Source of the DNA: Bacteroidota bacterium
GTDB lineage: Bacteria > Bacteroidota > Bacteroidia > AKYH767-A > OLB10
Length of the DNA: 56,146 nt
Assembly (NCBI GenBank): GCA_024643795.1
Contig: JAHEMF010000014.1
Location: 1-56,146 of the forward strand
Direction: 5' to 3'
Shown: piece after piece, positions 17,909-26,902 of the stretch
How positions within the stretch are numbered: position 1 is the first letter of the stretch
How the letters are laid out: each line of letters begins with the position of its first letter
Made by a program: the position numbers and the translations under genes
The notes under the pieces: model-generated
Seen by the model: only the letters and a program-made list of their open reading frames with translations
Database searches by the model: none
Told to the model about the DNA's origin: nothing

Positions 17909-19186
17909 ATGGAAAACAAAAGAGCTCTCATCACCCTGCTCACAGCTAATGTGATCTCAGGGTTTGCAACAGGCATTAGCATGCTGGCAATTCCATGGTA
18001 TTTCACTACCCTTGGAAAGGCAGATACTTTTGGAATATTATATGCTGTTGTTACTCTTATAAGTTTACCGTGGAATCTTTACGCAGGAACACTGATAGAT
18101 AAATTTTCCCGAAAAAAGATCTTTATATGGATCAGCTCAGTCTGTGGAACAATATTGCTTTGCGTAGCAACAATAGGCATGCTACTTAATGAGACACTGC
18201 CCGTTTTGGTAGGGTTAGTGTTTGTTGTAACACTCTTCAACTTTAACATACATTTTGGAGCGCTGTATGCCTTTGGACAAGAAATAAGTCCACCCAGCTT
18301 TTATGGTAAGATCAGCTCTTATCTGGAAATACAAAACCAGTCTACCTCAGTGTTCAGCGGTGCCCTGGCAGCATTTCTGCTTAGTGGAATTTCCAGTGCC
18401 GAATACATCAATTTATTAGGCTTGTCATTCAACCTGCCATTCGATATTAAAGCATGGACCATGGAAGAAATATTTTTCATGGATGCGTGTACGTATGCTG
18501 TCAGTATTATACTGGTATCCACTATCAAATACAAACCGATGACAGAGCGAATGATCGAATCGGGATCGGTATTTACAAGAATAAAAAGCGGAGTTGAATT
18601 TTTGAAAAAGACCCCGAGCTTGCTATCATTTGGCATCTTCTCCCACTCTATCTTTGTGGTATTACTGGTAGAAGTATTTTATCTTCTCCCTTTATATGTT
18701 GACCAACACCTGCAATCGGGCGCCGACGTGTATGCCTCCAGTGAGGTTTTATACAGCTTGGGGGCAGTATTGGCAGGGTTCAGTATAAGAAAGATCTTTT
18801 TAAAAATGAATACCGTTAACTCTATTATAGTTCTTTTATTCGTTACATCTGTTATATTTTATTGGGTCTCTTTCACTTGCAGTATCAGTGTGTTCTATAT
18901 ATTTTCTTTCCTGATAGGGATTACAAATGCAGGTGCGCGTGTGCTTCGAACAACTTATATTTTTAATCACATCCCAAATAATATAATTGGCCGGACCAAT
19001 GGTGTATTCAATATGATCAACATCTTACTACGAACAGTTTTTATATCATTGTTCGCCGTCTCCTGGTTCAGCGTCGGATCAAATATTACCTGGGCATATT
19101 TCATAAGCGGGACTTTCGTACTTGTTTCAGGAATATTACTTTTAGCAGGTAGCCGTAAATACCGCCAGGCACCTGTATTCAAATAA
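17909..19186 (+). CDS. Major facilitator superfamily transporter
   Basis: 425 residues with about twelve hydrophobic segments. The loop after the second helix reads GTLIDKFSRKKIF, the MFS motif A position (G-x-x-x-D-x-x-x-R-K). It resembles drug/efflux-type members with no added domains. The substrate cannot be inferred, and the neighbours give no hint. The 135-base gap before it shows no clear promoter or terminator. It converges with thpR, with 3 bases between the stop codons. Confidence 0.82.
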   Translation: MENKRALITLLTANVISGFATGISMLAIPWYFTTLGKADTFGILYAVVTLISLPWNLYAGTLIDKFSRKKIFIWISSVCGTILLCVATIGMLLNETLPVLVGLVFVVTLFNFNIHFGALYAFGQEISPPSFYGKISSYLEIQNQSTSVFSGALAAFLLSGISSAEYINLLGLSFNLPFDIKAWTMEEIFFMDACTYAVSIILVSTIKYKPMTERMIESGSVFTRIKSGVEFLKKTPSLLSFGIFSHSIFVVLLVEVFYLLPLYVDQHLQSGADVYASSEVLYSLGAVLAGFSIRKIFLKMNTVNSIIVLLFVTSVIFYWVSFTCSISVFYIFSFLIGITNAGARVLRTTYIFNHIPNNIIGRTNGVFNMINILLRTVFISLFAVSWFSVGSNITWAYFISGTFVLVSGILLLAGSRKYRQAPVFK

Positions 19187-19189
19187 TGA

Positions 19190-19771
19190 TCAGGAGCCTT
19201 CAAACTGCCACTTACTAAGTGGCTGGTATACTACCTTATCATCAATTCTGACCGATTGCCACAACTCGCATCCATTGATAATTAAAGGTTGAAGTTCATG
19301 GCGCCCAAGATAATTAAATGAATCTATTTTAAATTTCCTTCCCAACCGCGCAATTGTAACATGTGGTATTGGTGAATGTGATACTATAACACCACCGGTG
19401 ATGGTCTTTACCAATGATTGGAATTTATTGTGTATAGAAGCAAAGGCGGCAACTTTTGAATAACGTAACCACAACATAGAACCGCCATTTTTTCTAAAAA
19501 TAAACTCTATCCCCAAAGGACTCAGCGCCAGCGTTTGCTGAGTTCTCATCAAAGCAGATGTAGCATCAGCAAAAGCCGGGAGCAGCTCTTTATCAACATT
19601 GCCGATAAAGTATAATGTTATATGCAAATGTTCTTCCGGGACCCACCGGACGCCCTCTAACCCTTCATTGCATGAACTAAATTTGTTTATGGCCAATATA
19701 TGTTCAGGGTGTGGCCTAACCGCATAAAATAATCTGATACTGTTATCAGATTCCTTTGGTACCAATACCAT
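19190..19771 (-). CDS. thpR: RNA 2',3'-cyclic phosphodiesterase
   Basis: A 193-residue 2H phosphoesterase. The two catalytic HxT motifs are HLHITL near residue 49 and PHVTIAR near residue 145, with the usual FYAVRP opening strand. The family opens 2',3'-cyclic phosphates on RNA ends and was first known as a 2'-5' RNA ligase. Single gene, divergent from the EamA transporter. Confidence 0.9.
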   Translation of the reverse strand: MVLVPKESDNSIRLFYAVRPHPEHILAINKFSSCNEGLEGVRWVPEEHLHITLYFIGNVDKELLPAFADATSALMRTQQTLALSPLGIEFIFRKNGGSMLWLRYSKVAAFASIHNKFQSLVKTITGGVIVSHSPIPHVTIARLGRKFKIDSFNYLGRHELQPLIINGCELWQSVRIDDKVVYQPLSKWQFEGS

Positions 19772-19787
19772 GATAATATTACTTTCG
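19755..19787 (+). promoter_or_regulatory. Possible promoter for EamA transporter
   Basis: TTTG at 19755-19758 (inside the thpR coding start), 21 bases, then TACTTTCG at 19780-19787, one base off TAnnTTTG. Spacing is good, the box is imperfect. Confidence 0.35.
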
Positions 19788-19821
19788 TATACTTCTATTA
19801 TAGTTTATCAACTCCTTTCGG

Positions 19822-20706
19822 GTGACCTTACCTATTTTAAGTCAGGGCAGCAAGAACATGCTGGCCGCCACCTTTTACTTTGCCTTGATGAATGTTTTCA
19901 TCAAGGCTGCGAGTCATCTTCCCACATGGGAGCTGGTATTCTTCCGGTGTGGGATTTCAGCACTTTTGTGTTTCATCGAAATTTACAGAAAAAACATCAA
20001 CTGGAGAGGAACAAACCGAAAGCTTTTATTGCTGCGAGGGATTTTTGGTACCACGGCACTCTTCATGTATTTCTACACACTTTCAAAAATGTCGCTGGGA
20101 ACAGCGGTTACCATTCAATACTTGTCACCTATCTTCACTACAATCATTGCAATATTCATCCTCAAAGAAAAAGTAAATCCCATTGAATGGCTATTTTTCC
20201 TGATTTCATTTGGTGGCGTATTATTAATGAAAGGCGTTGAACATGGTATATCAATGACCTATATTCTTATTGGTATATGCTCTGCTGTATTTTCAGGTTT
20301 AGCCTATAATATGGTTCGTTCGCTTAGGGGCAAAGAACACCCTACTGTAGTTGTTCTTCATTTTCAGTTAATAGGTACCCTTGCGGGGATGGCATTCTCA
20401 ATACCTGCGTGGGTTATGCCTCAAGGTATAGATTGGGTTTTTCTTTTGATGACAGGTATAACAACCCAATTGGGACAGGTAAACATGACCAAAGCCCTGC
20501 AAAAAGAACCTATGTCAAAGGTGACCATCCTAAATTATTTGGGTGTACTATATGCTATAGGGCTGGGATACTTTTTCTTTGATGAAACATATACACTCAC
20601 TACACTTGCAGGAATTTCTCTTGTGATCGCCGGAGTAATCCTGAGTCTTATCACACGAAATTCAAAACGTATCATGCGATTCAGTGAATCAGATAAGAAT
20701 ACATGA
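19822..20706 (+). CDS. EamA/DMT superfamily transporter
   Basis: About 294 residues forming two EamA repeats of five helices each. Visible are MLAATFYFALMNVFIKAAS at the first helix, FFRCGISALLCF, FLKEKVNPIEW between the halves of repeat one, and the ending GISLVIAGVIL typical of the last helix. The start is probably the GTG at 19822; the ATG at 19858 would cut the start of the first helix region. Members export metabolites or amino acids, and the substrate is not predictable here. It ends 8 bases before the stop of the convergent TPR gene. Confidence 0.82.
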   Translation: MTLPILSQGSKNMLAATFYFALMNVFIKAASHLPTWELVFFRCGISALLCFIEIYRKNINWRGTNRKLLLLRGIFGTTALFMYFYTLSKMSLGTAVTIQYLSPIFTTIIAIFILKEKVNPIEWLFFLISFGGVLLMKGVEHGISMTYILIGICSAVFSGLAYNMVRSLRGKEHPTVVVLHFQLIGTLAGMAFSIPAWVMPQGIDWVFLLMTGITTQLGQVNMTKALQKEPMSKVTILNYLGVLYAIGLGYFFFDETYTLTTLAGISLVIAGVILSLITRNSKRIMRFSESDKNT

Positions 20707-20714
20707 CACCTTCA

Positions 20715-22283
20715 CTAGGATTCTATAGATCCCAGCTCTTTTTGTCTTGCTTTATTCCGTACCATTTCACCAAATGGCCGGTCAAGAAATTTACCTTCAA
20801 CCCATGAAATAAAATCAAAGTATTCAAAAACACTCTTTTCAAATGGGTCTTTAGATATTCCAACCAGTTCTTTTCGGAGCGCCTGAAATGATTCCCTTTT
20901 TTCAGTACTATCATTTGCCTTCAGCAATTTATTTAGGAATGAGAGAAAAATGCTTTCAAAGCGATATATACGGTTACGTTTCTCAAGATATCGTTGTGTT
21001 GAACGCATTGTGTAAGGCACAAGGTCATCATTACCGGCTTCAAGATGAATGATAAGGTTAAATATCCGTGCAATACAATGTATATCCTGGCTATCATCAA
21101 TGCTATGATCATTCAATAAAAGGTTGATCCATTTGATGGCCTTGGAGTATTCTCCGGTAGCAAAATAAACCTGTGCTATGCTGAACCTGAAGTAAGCCTC
21201 ACGCAACTTGCTGATCTTACCTTCGTACTTTTCAAGTCCACTTTTAATCTCATCAACCAGTTTGATTGATTTATCAAATTCTCCGGTTTGGAGGTACAAT
21301 GACAACTCAGCACTATATACACTGCTAAATAACTTAATGGCGAGATCCTCTGTCATCTTCACATTATCACTTGAAATGGCTTTCAGCTTAGCAAGGTATT
21401 TAGGGATCTCGTTAAATTTACCAAGTTGAGCGCACAAATAAATTATATTACTGAGAGCAGAGAAATATTTATTGGGTTCTTCCTTAAAAATCTCGGAATG
21501 ATCTTCAATTAGCTCGAGGTGTTTACGAATATAATTGTAAGAATTCTCATAGTCTCCTGTGCCAAAATAATATGCGCTGTATATTTGAAAATACAGGTAT
21601 CTTGATTCATACGACAATGCATTTTCCTCATTATTGAGCAAGATGTTATCGATCACCGTTTTAAAATTCTCCATCTCCTTGGTATCACGAACCTTACCTC
21701 GTTTGTTCAGCAACAGGATCAAGCGACTCTTTATGTTCCAGAAGTCAGAATAATTCTTAAGCTTATCTATAAGTAGCTTGTCTTCGTGAAGAGCACTCAT
21801 CACATCATCAATATTCTGCCCGGAATAAGAATCCTTTTCCATCATTCTTTTTTCCCACTTGGTTATCTCAAGTAAAAAGGCATGCTTTTCATATTTGGTA
21901 GCGATGCGGTGAGCTTTATTTAAAATTTTTCTGCTCTCATCATAAAGTGATTTATTAAAAAGTATCTCAACATAATGTAACAACCGTTGCAGCTCTACGC
22001 CAATGGAACTCTCAGCATGAAATGCGTGTAAACTTTTTAATACGGTCTCATAAAGTCTGTTCTTTGCAATTGCAGGAGAATGATCAAATGTGCTGCCTTC
22101 AAATTTTAGTGCAAGCTTTTCCTCATCATACTCCTTTTGCTGGTCAATAGCATCAAACAAAGCCACATACTCTTTTTTACCATTGACAGTATTTCGGCCC
22201 GCAAAGAGCTTGAAATACCTTTTTTCAGCCTTTGAAAGCGACTTTATCAGGCGAAAAAGATGGTCTGATGATGGTCTGGACAT
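20715..22283 (-). CDS. TPR-like helical repeat protein, Bacteroidota type
   Basis: 522 residues, cytoplasmic by appearance (no signal). The N-terminus SSDHLFRLIKSLSKAEKRYFKLFA is followed by tandem helix pairs with TPR-like spacing, such as YFGTGDYENSYNYIRKHL and YFATGEYSKAIKWINLLL. I know this type as a widespread uncharacterised Bacteroidota protein. It probably acts as a protein-binding scaffold. It is transcribed alone, with a TAATTTTG box about 135 bases upstream. Confidence 0.72.
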   Translation of the reverse strand: MSRPSSDHLFRLIKSLSKAEKRYFKLFAGRNTVNGKKEYVALFDAIDQQKEYDEEKLALKFEGSTFDHSPAIAKNRLYETVLKSLHAFHAESSIGVELQRLLHYVEILFNKSLYDESRKILNKAHRIATKYEKHAFLLEITKWEKRMMEKDSYSGQNIDDVMSALHEDKLLIDKLKNYSDFWNIKSRLILLLNKRGKVRDTKEMENFKTVIDNILLNNEENALSYESRYLYFQIYSAYYFGTGDYENSYNYIRKHLELIEDHSEIFKEEPNKYFSALSNIIYLCAQLGKFNEIPKYLAKLKAISSDNVKMTEDLAIKLFSSVYSAELSLYLQTGEFDKSIKLVDEIKSGLEKYEGKISKLREAYFRFSIAQVYFATGEYSKAIKWINLLLNDHSIDDSQDIHCIARIFNLIIHLEAGNDDLVPYTMRSTQRYLEKRNRIYRFESIFLSFLNKLLKANDSTEKRESFQALRKELVGISKDPFEKSVFEYFDFISWVEGKFLDRPFGEMVRNKARQKELGSIES

Positions 22284-22313
22284 GTATAATAATGTAATTT
22301 ATTAGTTTACTCT

Positions 22314-22361
22314 TCTACCGGTCTAAATGGCCATCTTTCTACCGTGTCAATTGCCATTATG
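22314..22361. repeat. Imperfect direct repeat upstream of TPR gene
   Basis: TCTACCG at 22314 and at 22338 each begin a unit of about 24 bases that ends near GCCAT. Two copies only. It lies between the TPR gene and its likely -7 box at 22419-22426 (minus), so it would be in the 5' leader. Confidence 0.3.
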
Positions 22362-22418
22362 ACCTTCAATATCATAGTTGTAAGGCTTTTAGATATTGCT
22401 AATGAATAGTAAAAGATA

Positions 22419-22426
22419 CAAAATTA
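22419..22426 (-). promoter_or_regulatory. Possible -7 box for TPR gene
   Basis: The minus strand reads TAATTTTG, an exact TAnnTTTG match in the only non-coding gap before the TPR gene. The implied leader is about 130 bases. No clear -33 element. Confidence 0.35.
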
Positions 22427-22489
22427 ATATGATTGATTTAACCTATAAATCAACTATTTACAATAAAAAGACAGTGTTTGGAACTGTAA

Positions 22490-23005
22490 TTAATGGGGAA
22501 TTGTGGCTTTTTCTCTGAAATACGCGATCAGGTCCGTGGACCCCAACTCTGTAAATCCGGAACCTCTCAACATAGTAACAAGCTGCCCTCTGTGAAAAGT
22601 GGAGTGATTCATCACATGAGAAATGATCTCCGATAGAGAGTTAGCGTACTGCTCACCTTTAATATTTGAGTAATTGATGATGATACCAAGGTCTTCATTT
22701 GCCAGTTTTTCGGTGAACTCAATGAATCTTTCCGATGTCGCCAGAAGGCCTGATGCAGCTTCGTTTAAAGTTCCCGTAAAATTTTTACTTGGCCATGTAT
22801 CCGGAGAAAACCCATTGATTCGCTCTGCCCAGATGCTCTCGGCGTCCCATATATGAAAAAGGGTCTTCTTAATGGAATTGAATGAACTAAGCTGGATCTG
22901 ATTGGCCCTTTCATCTCCGGCTGCAGCTATGAATCCACAAATTTTCTTGTTGGCCCAGTAATTATATTGTGCCATTTGAGTAAGGTGATCCTTAAGTTCG
23001 TACAT
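22490..23005 (-). CDS. DinB family protein
   Basis: A 171-residue four-helix-bundle protein. It has the N-terminal YNYWANKKI helix, His in TLFHIWDAESIWAERI, and the C-terminal HVMNHSTFHRGQLVTMLR, which supplies the three-His metal site of the DinB/YfiT family. Such proteins are often thiol-dependent transferases (bacillithiol and similar), not DNA polymerases. The start lies one base after the stop of the CpsB-type phosphatase, so it is apparently the last gene of the polysaccharide operon. Its role there is unclear. Confidence 0.85.
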   Translation of the reverse strand: MYELKDHLTQMAQYNYWANKKICGFIAAAGDERANQIQLSSFNSIKKTLFHIWDAESIWAERINGFSPDTWPSKNFTGTLNEAASGLLATSERFIEFTEKLANEDLGIIINYSNIKGEQYANSLSEIISHVMNHSTFHRGQLVTMLRGSGFTELGSTDLIAYFREKATIPH

Positions 23006-23006
23006 C

Positions 23007-23744
23007 TTATAATGCTGTGTTTAACAGGTTAAGTTTTAAAACCTTTTTCATGTACTTTTCACTCAAACCATTCTTGAGTGCCTGAATATGCCGTTGGTGA
23101 TGACAGTCAGTTCCAACAAGGTCTATGATACCTTCGTCAATCATTCGTTCTGCTGTGCGCTTGGCTTCGTGACCATAATATCCTGAAAGAGAATTAATGT
23201 TTAACTGCAACAGTACACCAAGGTCGTGAAATTCATGGTATTTTTCAAAATTGTTGTGCCAGAAAGGGTACCGTTCAGGATGGGCCAGCACAGGTTTATA
23301 CCCTTGCACCTGCATTTTGAACACCACTTCATTTATATTATCAGGGCAGTTGATATAGGAAATTTCAAAAAGCAGATGCTTACCTGAGAAGGTGAGCAGC
23401 TGTTCGTTGTCAAGTTTCCTTATTAATCCATCATCAAAGTAATATTCGGCAGCAGCCTCCAGTTCCATTTCAATGCCTTCAAAAGCCAATGCATCCCTGA
23501 CCTCACTAAGCCCTGAAAGAATATTCTCAGGAGTGTTCCGGTAATAGTCGCTCATGATATGAGGAGTCGTTATGAGTTTTTTAAACCCTAATCGTTTAAG
23601 CTCCTTTACTAACTCAACAGATTCCTTCAGGTCTTTTGCGCCGTCATCAATACCTGGAATAAGATGAGAATGCATATCAGTAGAAACACCATAATAACTT
23701 GGTAACGGCGGTTCTTTTTTACTGAATAACCCAAAAAATGACAT
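23007..23744 (-). CDS. CpsB/YwqE-type PHP-fold protein-tyrosine phosphatase
   Basis: 245 residues. Metal-binding PHP motifs appear in order: DMHSHLIPGIDDG, TTPHIMSDYY, AHPERYPF and GTDCHHQRH. The family dephosphorylates tyrosine kinases that control capsule or exopolysaccharide length. No matching BY-kinase (Wzc type) is in the window. It follows the TviC-like epimerase by 13 bases, as expected of a regulator at the end of a surface polysaccharide operon. Confidence 0.9.
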   Translation of the reverse strand: MSFFGLFSKKEPPLPSYYGVSTDMHSHLIPGIDDGAKDLKESVELVKELKRLGFKKLITTPHIMSDYYRNTPENILSGLSEVRDALAFEGIEMELEAAAEYYFDDGLIRKLDNEQLLTFSGKHLLFEISYINCPDNINEVVFKMQVQGYKPVLAHPERYPFWHNNFEKYHEFHDLGVLLQLNINSLSGYYGHEAKRTAERMIDEGIIDLVGTDCHHQRHIQALKNGLSEKYMKKVLKLNLLNTAL

Positions 23745-23757
23745 CCTTAATCTTTAT

Positions 23758-24771
23758 TTACTTATTGTTGCTTTGTAATGTGAAAGTATTTTTAAACCAT
23801 TCAAATGTTTCTTCAAGACCTTCCCGTAATTTCACTTTAGGATCATACCCCAGATGTTTGGATGCCAAAGAAATATTTGCCAGTGAGTTTCGTATATCAC
23901 CCGGACGATCTTCTCTGTGTAAGGGATTAAGATCTGAGCCCGAGATCTCTTTCAAAATGTTAAACAGTTCCAATATCGAGATGTTTTCTCCAACCGCCAC
24001 ATTGTAAACCTTACCAAAGGCATTCATATCATCTGTAAAACACGCCCTTATATTTGCCTGAACAGCATTGTCAACATAAGTAAAGTCTCTTGTTTGTCCG
24101 CCATCACCATTAATATATGCTGTTTTATTATTGAGCAAAGCATCCATGAACAAAGGTATGGCAGCTGCGTAAGGACCGTTAGGGTCCTGATGAGGTCCAA
24201 AGACATTAAAATATCGCAGGCCTATCACTTTCATCCCATAATTAAGTGCAAATACTCCGGCATATAATTCATCGGTGTATTTTGAAACAGCATAAGGTGA
24301 TAAAGCATTACCTATATCACTTTCTACTTTTGGCGATTTTGGTGAATCTCCGTAAACAGATGAAGAACTTGCATAAACAAAACGTTCAACTCCGGCATCT
24401 TTGGCTGCAACCAGCATATTTAAAAATCCAGTAGAATTAGCAGCATGAGTATTTAACGGGAACTTTATAGATCTTGGAACAGATCCTAATGCCGCCTGAT
24501 GACTTACAAGATTGATGCCTTCACAAGCTGCTATACATACTTCAGGATCTGTGATATCACCTTCAATGAATTCAAAAGTAGGGTTAGCTAAAAATGGTTC
24601 AATGTTTCGCATGAAGCCATTTGATAAGTTATCAAGTATCCGTACACCGGCAGCATTATTCCTGAGTAAATAAGCAGCAATATTCGATCCAATAAAACCC
24701 GCACCTCCGGTGATCAAAAATCTCTTTTTTGAAATGTCGTTCGTATGATATGTTTCCGGAAAGTCCTTCAT
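23758..24771 (-). CDS. UDP-HexNAc(A) C4-epimerase, WbpP/TviC type
   Basis: 337-residue short-chain dehydrogenase fold. The NAD site is GGAGFIGSN, the catalytic residues lie in SSSSVYGD and the YAVSK Tyr/Lys pair, and the family stretch HQAALGSVPRS is strikingly close to Vi-antigen TviC and WbpP. These act on UDP-GlcNAc or UDP-GlcNAcA, giving the galacto form. With the TviB-like dehydrogenase four genes upstream in the transcript, the pair can make UDP-GalNAcA. Precise substrate is inferred. Confidence 0.85.
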   Translation of the reverse strand: MKDFPETYHTNDISKKRFLITGGAGFIGSNIAAYLLRNNAAGVRILDNLSNGFMRNIEPFLANPTFEFIEGDITDPEVCIAACEGINLVSHQAALGSVPRSIKFPLNTHAANSTGFLNMLVAAKDAGVERFVYASSSSVYGDSPKSPKVESDIGNALSPYAVSKYTDELYAGVFALNYGMKVIGLRYFNVFGPHQDPNGPYAAAIPLFMDALLNNKTAYINGDGGQTRDFTYVDNAVQANIRACFTDDMNAFGKVYNVAVGENISILELFNILKEISGSDLNPLHREDRPGDIRNSLANISLASKHLGYDPKVKLREGLEETFEWFKNTFTLQSNNK

Positions 24772-24783
24772 AACTGAAAATAA

Positions 24784-25842
24784 TTAACGATTCATGTACT
24801 GTTGTTCATAATAATTCTGATACTCTCCGGTAGTCACGTGCTTGATCCATTCTTTGTGAGAAAGATACCAGTCGATTGTTTTTGCGATACCTTCTTCAAA
24901 TGTTAGGGATGGTGTCCACCCTAGTTCATTTTTAATCTTCGAAGAATCTATCGCATACCTGAGATCATGACCTGCCCTGTCTTTTACAAAGGTGATAAGT
25001 TTACGGGAAGCTCCAGAAGGATTCCCGGTTCGCTGGTCCATGATATCACATATCAGTTCAACCAGGTCAATATTTCTCCACTCATTATTACCGCCTATGT
25101 TATACGTTTCGCCGAGATCCCCTTTATGAAATATCACATCTATTGCCCTTGCATGGTCTTCTACCCATAACCAGTCGCGCACATTCAACCCTTTACCGTA
25201 AACCGGAAGTTGTTTTCCATTCATGATATTCATGATCATAAGAGGGATGAGCTTTTCAGGAAACTGATAGGGCCCGTAATTGTTCGAACAATTGGAGATC
25301 ACAACAGGCAAATGATAGGTATGATGGTATGCTCTTACAATATGATCCGATGAAGCTTTAGAAGCAGAGTATGGACTTCGCGGATCGTATGATGTAGATT
25401 CGGTAAAATATCCTTCAGCTCCCAATGAACCGTAAACTTCATCGGTACTTATATGATAAAACCTCTTTTTTGTAACATCTGCACCTTCATTCAACCACAA
25501 CATCCTTGCTGCATTCAAAAGATTCACTGTACCCAGAATATTGGTCTTCACAAACAACAAAGGATCTGAGATACTGCGATCAACATGTGATTCCGCAGCC
25601 AGGTGTATAACCCCATCATACTTATTCGTCTCAAACAGGTCGTTGATGAATGACGCATCAGTGATATCTCCTTTAATGAACTTATAATTAGGGGCAGATT
25701 CGATGTCAGAAATACTTTCCAGATTGCCGGCATAAGTCAGCGCATCCAGATTATGGATCTCATAGGAATCATATTGATTCACAAGTCTTCTTACAACATG
25801 CGATCCAATAAACCCTGCTCCTCCTGTAACCAGTATTTTCAT
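24784..25842 (-). CDS. rfbB: dTDP-glucose 4,6-dehydratase
   Basis: 352 residues. NAD motif GGAGFIGSHVVR, AAESHVDRSISDP (the RfbB signature), STDEVYGSLG with catalytic Thr-Asp-Glu, and YSASKASSDH with Tyr and Lys. It makes dTDP-4-keto-6-deoxyglucose, the branch point for rhamnose, fucosamine and others. The companion genes rfbA, rfbC and rfbD are not in the window. It lies 12 to 13 bases from its neighbours in the operon. Confidence 0.95.
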   Translation of the reverse strand: MKILVTGGAGFIGSHVVRRLVNQYDSYEIHNLDALTYAGNLESISDIESAPNYKFIKGDITDASFINDLFETNKYDGVIHLAAESHVDRSISDPLLFVKTNILGTVNLLNAARMLWLNEGADVTKKRFYHISTDEVYGSLGAEGYFTESTSYDPRSPYSASKASSDHIVRAYHHTYHLPVVISNCSNNYGPYQFPEKLIPLMIMNIMNGKQLPVYGKGLNVRDWLWVEDHARAIDVIFHKGDLGETYNIGGNNEWRNIDLVELICDIMDQRTGNPSGASRKLITFVKDRAGHDLRYAIDSSKIKNELGWTPSLTFEEGIAKTIDWYLSHKEWIKHVTTGEYQNYYEQQYMNR

Positions 25843-25855
25843 TTACTAAATCTGA

Positions 25856-26890
25856 TTAAATAGTTGACTTGGTATGACTTAAACTTTTTTCCCATTTCCA
25901 TGCACTGGAAACCATCTCTTCTAACCCGAGTTCTGCATTCCAGTTTAACATTTTATTAGCTTTGACCGTTGATCCAAAAACTTTCTCCACATCTCCCGGC
26001 CTTCTGTCAACAAGTTTATGATTGACAGATACGCCATTCACCTTTTCAAATGTTTTTATCATTTGAAGTACTGAAATTCCTGTACCTGTACCTACGTTGA
26101 ATGTTTCATATGAACTATCGCCTTTACTTTGTGCGGCAAATTGCAATGATGCCAAGTGTGCATTAGCCAGATCAACCACATGAATATAGTCTCTGATGCA
26201 AGTGCCGTCAGGAGTTGAATAATCTGTACCGAATACTGAGAGAGAGTCGCGCTTACCCGCAGCCACCTGCGTAATTACAGGCATCAGGTTAGATGGTGGA
26301 TTTAGAGGATATTCACCTATCAGTCCTGAAGGATGGGCACCCACAGGGTTAAAATATCTGAGCACTACTACGTGCATCGGGTTCACGCGAGACACATCAC
26401 GCAGTATATCTTCAGAAATTTTCTTTGTATTCCCATAAGGAGATTCTGCGGGCATTAACGGTGTATCTTCAGTTACCGGAAGTGTATCAGGCTGACCATA
26501 CACCGAGCAGGAAGATGAAAAAACAAATTTCAACACATTATTTTGCATTGCTGCTTCAATAATGTTCATCAGAGAATTAAGATTTGTTTGGTAATACATC
26601 AAAGGCTGCTCAACCGATTCGCCTACAAGTTTTTTTGCAGCAAAATGGATGATAGCATCTATCTTGAATTTTGAGAACAACTCATTCACCAAGGTTTTAT
26701 CACACAGGTCAGCTTTAAAAAACAAGGGTTTTACACCTGTAATGGTTTGAATTGAATCAAGAACCTCTTCTCTTGAGTTACTAAGATCGTCAGCTATAAC
26801 AACATCATAACCTTCATTAATAAGCTGGACTACTGTATGACTTCCAATATATCCGGCTCCACCGGTAACAAGTATGGTTTGTTTAATCAA
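25856..26890 (-). CDS. galE: UDP-glucose 4-epimerase
   Basis: 344 residues. It has NAD motif GGAGYIGSHTVVQL, HFAAKKLVGESV, SSSCSVYGQP, and PYGNTKK with the catalytic Tyr-x3-Lys. RYFNPVGAHPSG and the ending RPGDVEKVF are diagnostic of GalE. It interconverts UDP-glucose and UDP-galactose, possibly also the N-acetyl forms. Embedded in the nucleotide-sugar operon. Confidence 0.93.
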   Translation of the reverse strand: MIKQTILVTGGAGYIGSHTVVQLINEGYDVVIADDLSNSREEVLDSIQTITGVKPLFFKADLCDKTLVNELFSKFKIDAIIHFAAKKLVGESVEQPLMYYQTNLNSLMNIIEAAMQNNVLKFVFSSSCSVYGQPDTLPVTEDTPLMPAESPYGNTKKISEDILRDVSRVNPMHVVVLRYFNPVGAHPSGLIGEYPLNPPSNLMPVITQVAAGKRDSLSVFGTDYSTPDGTCIRDYIHVVDLANAHLASLQFAAQSKGDSSYETFNVGTGTGISVLQMIKTFEKVNGVSVNHKLVDRRPGDVEKVFGSTVKANKMLNWNAELGLEEMVSSAWKWEKSLSHTKSTI

Positions 26891-26902
26891 TTTTAATAAC
26901 TG

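Noticed and set aside
22490-23005. DinB read as DNA polymerase IV
   Set aside because: The protein is a 171-residue His-rich four-helix bundle of the DinB/YfiT family, with no polymerase domain.
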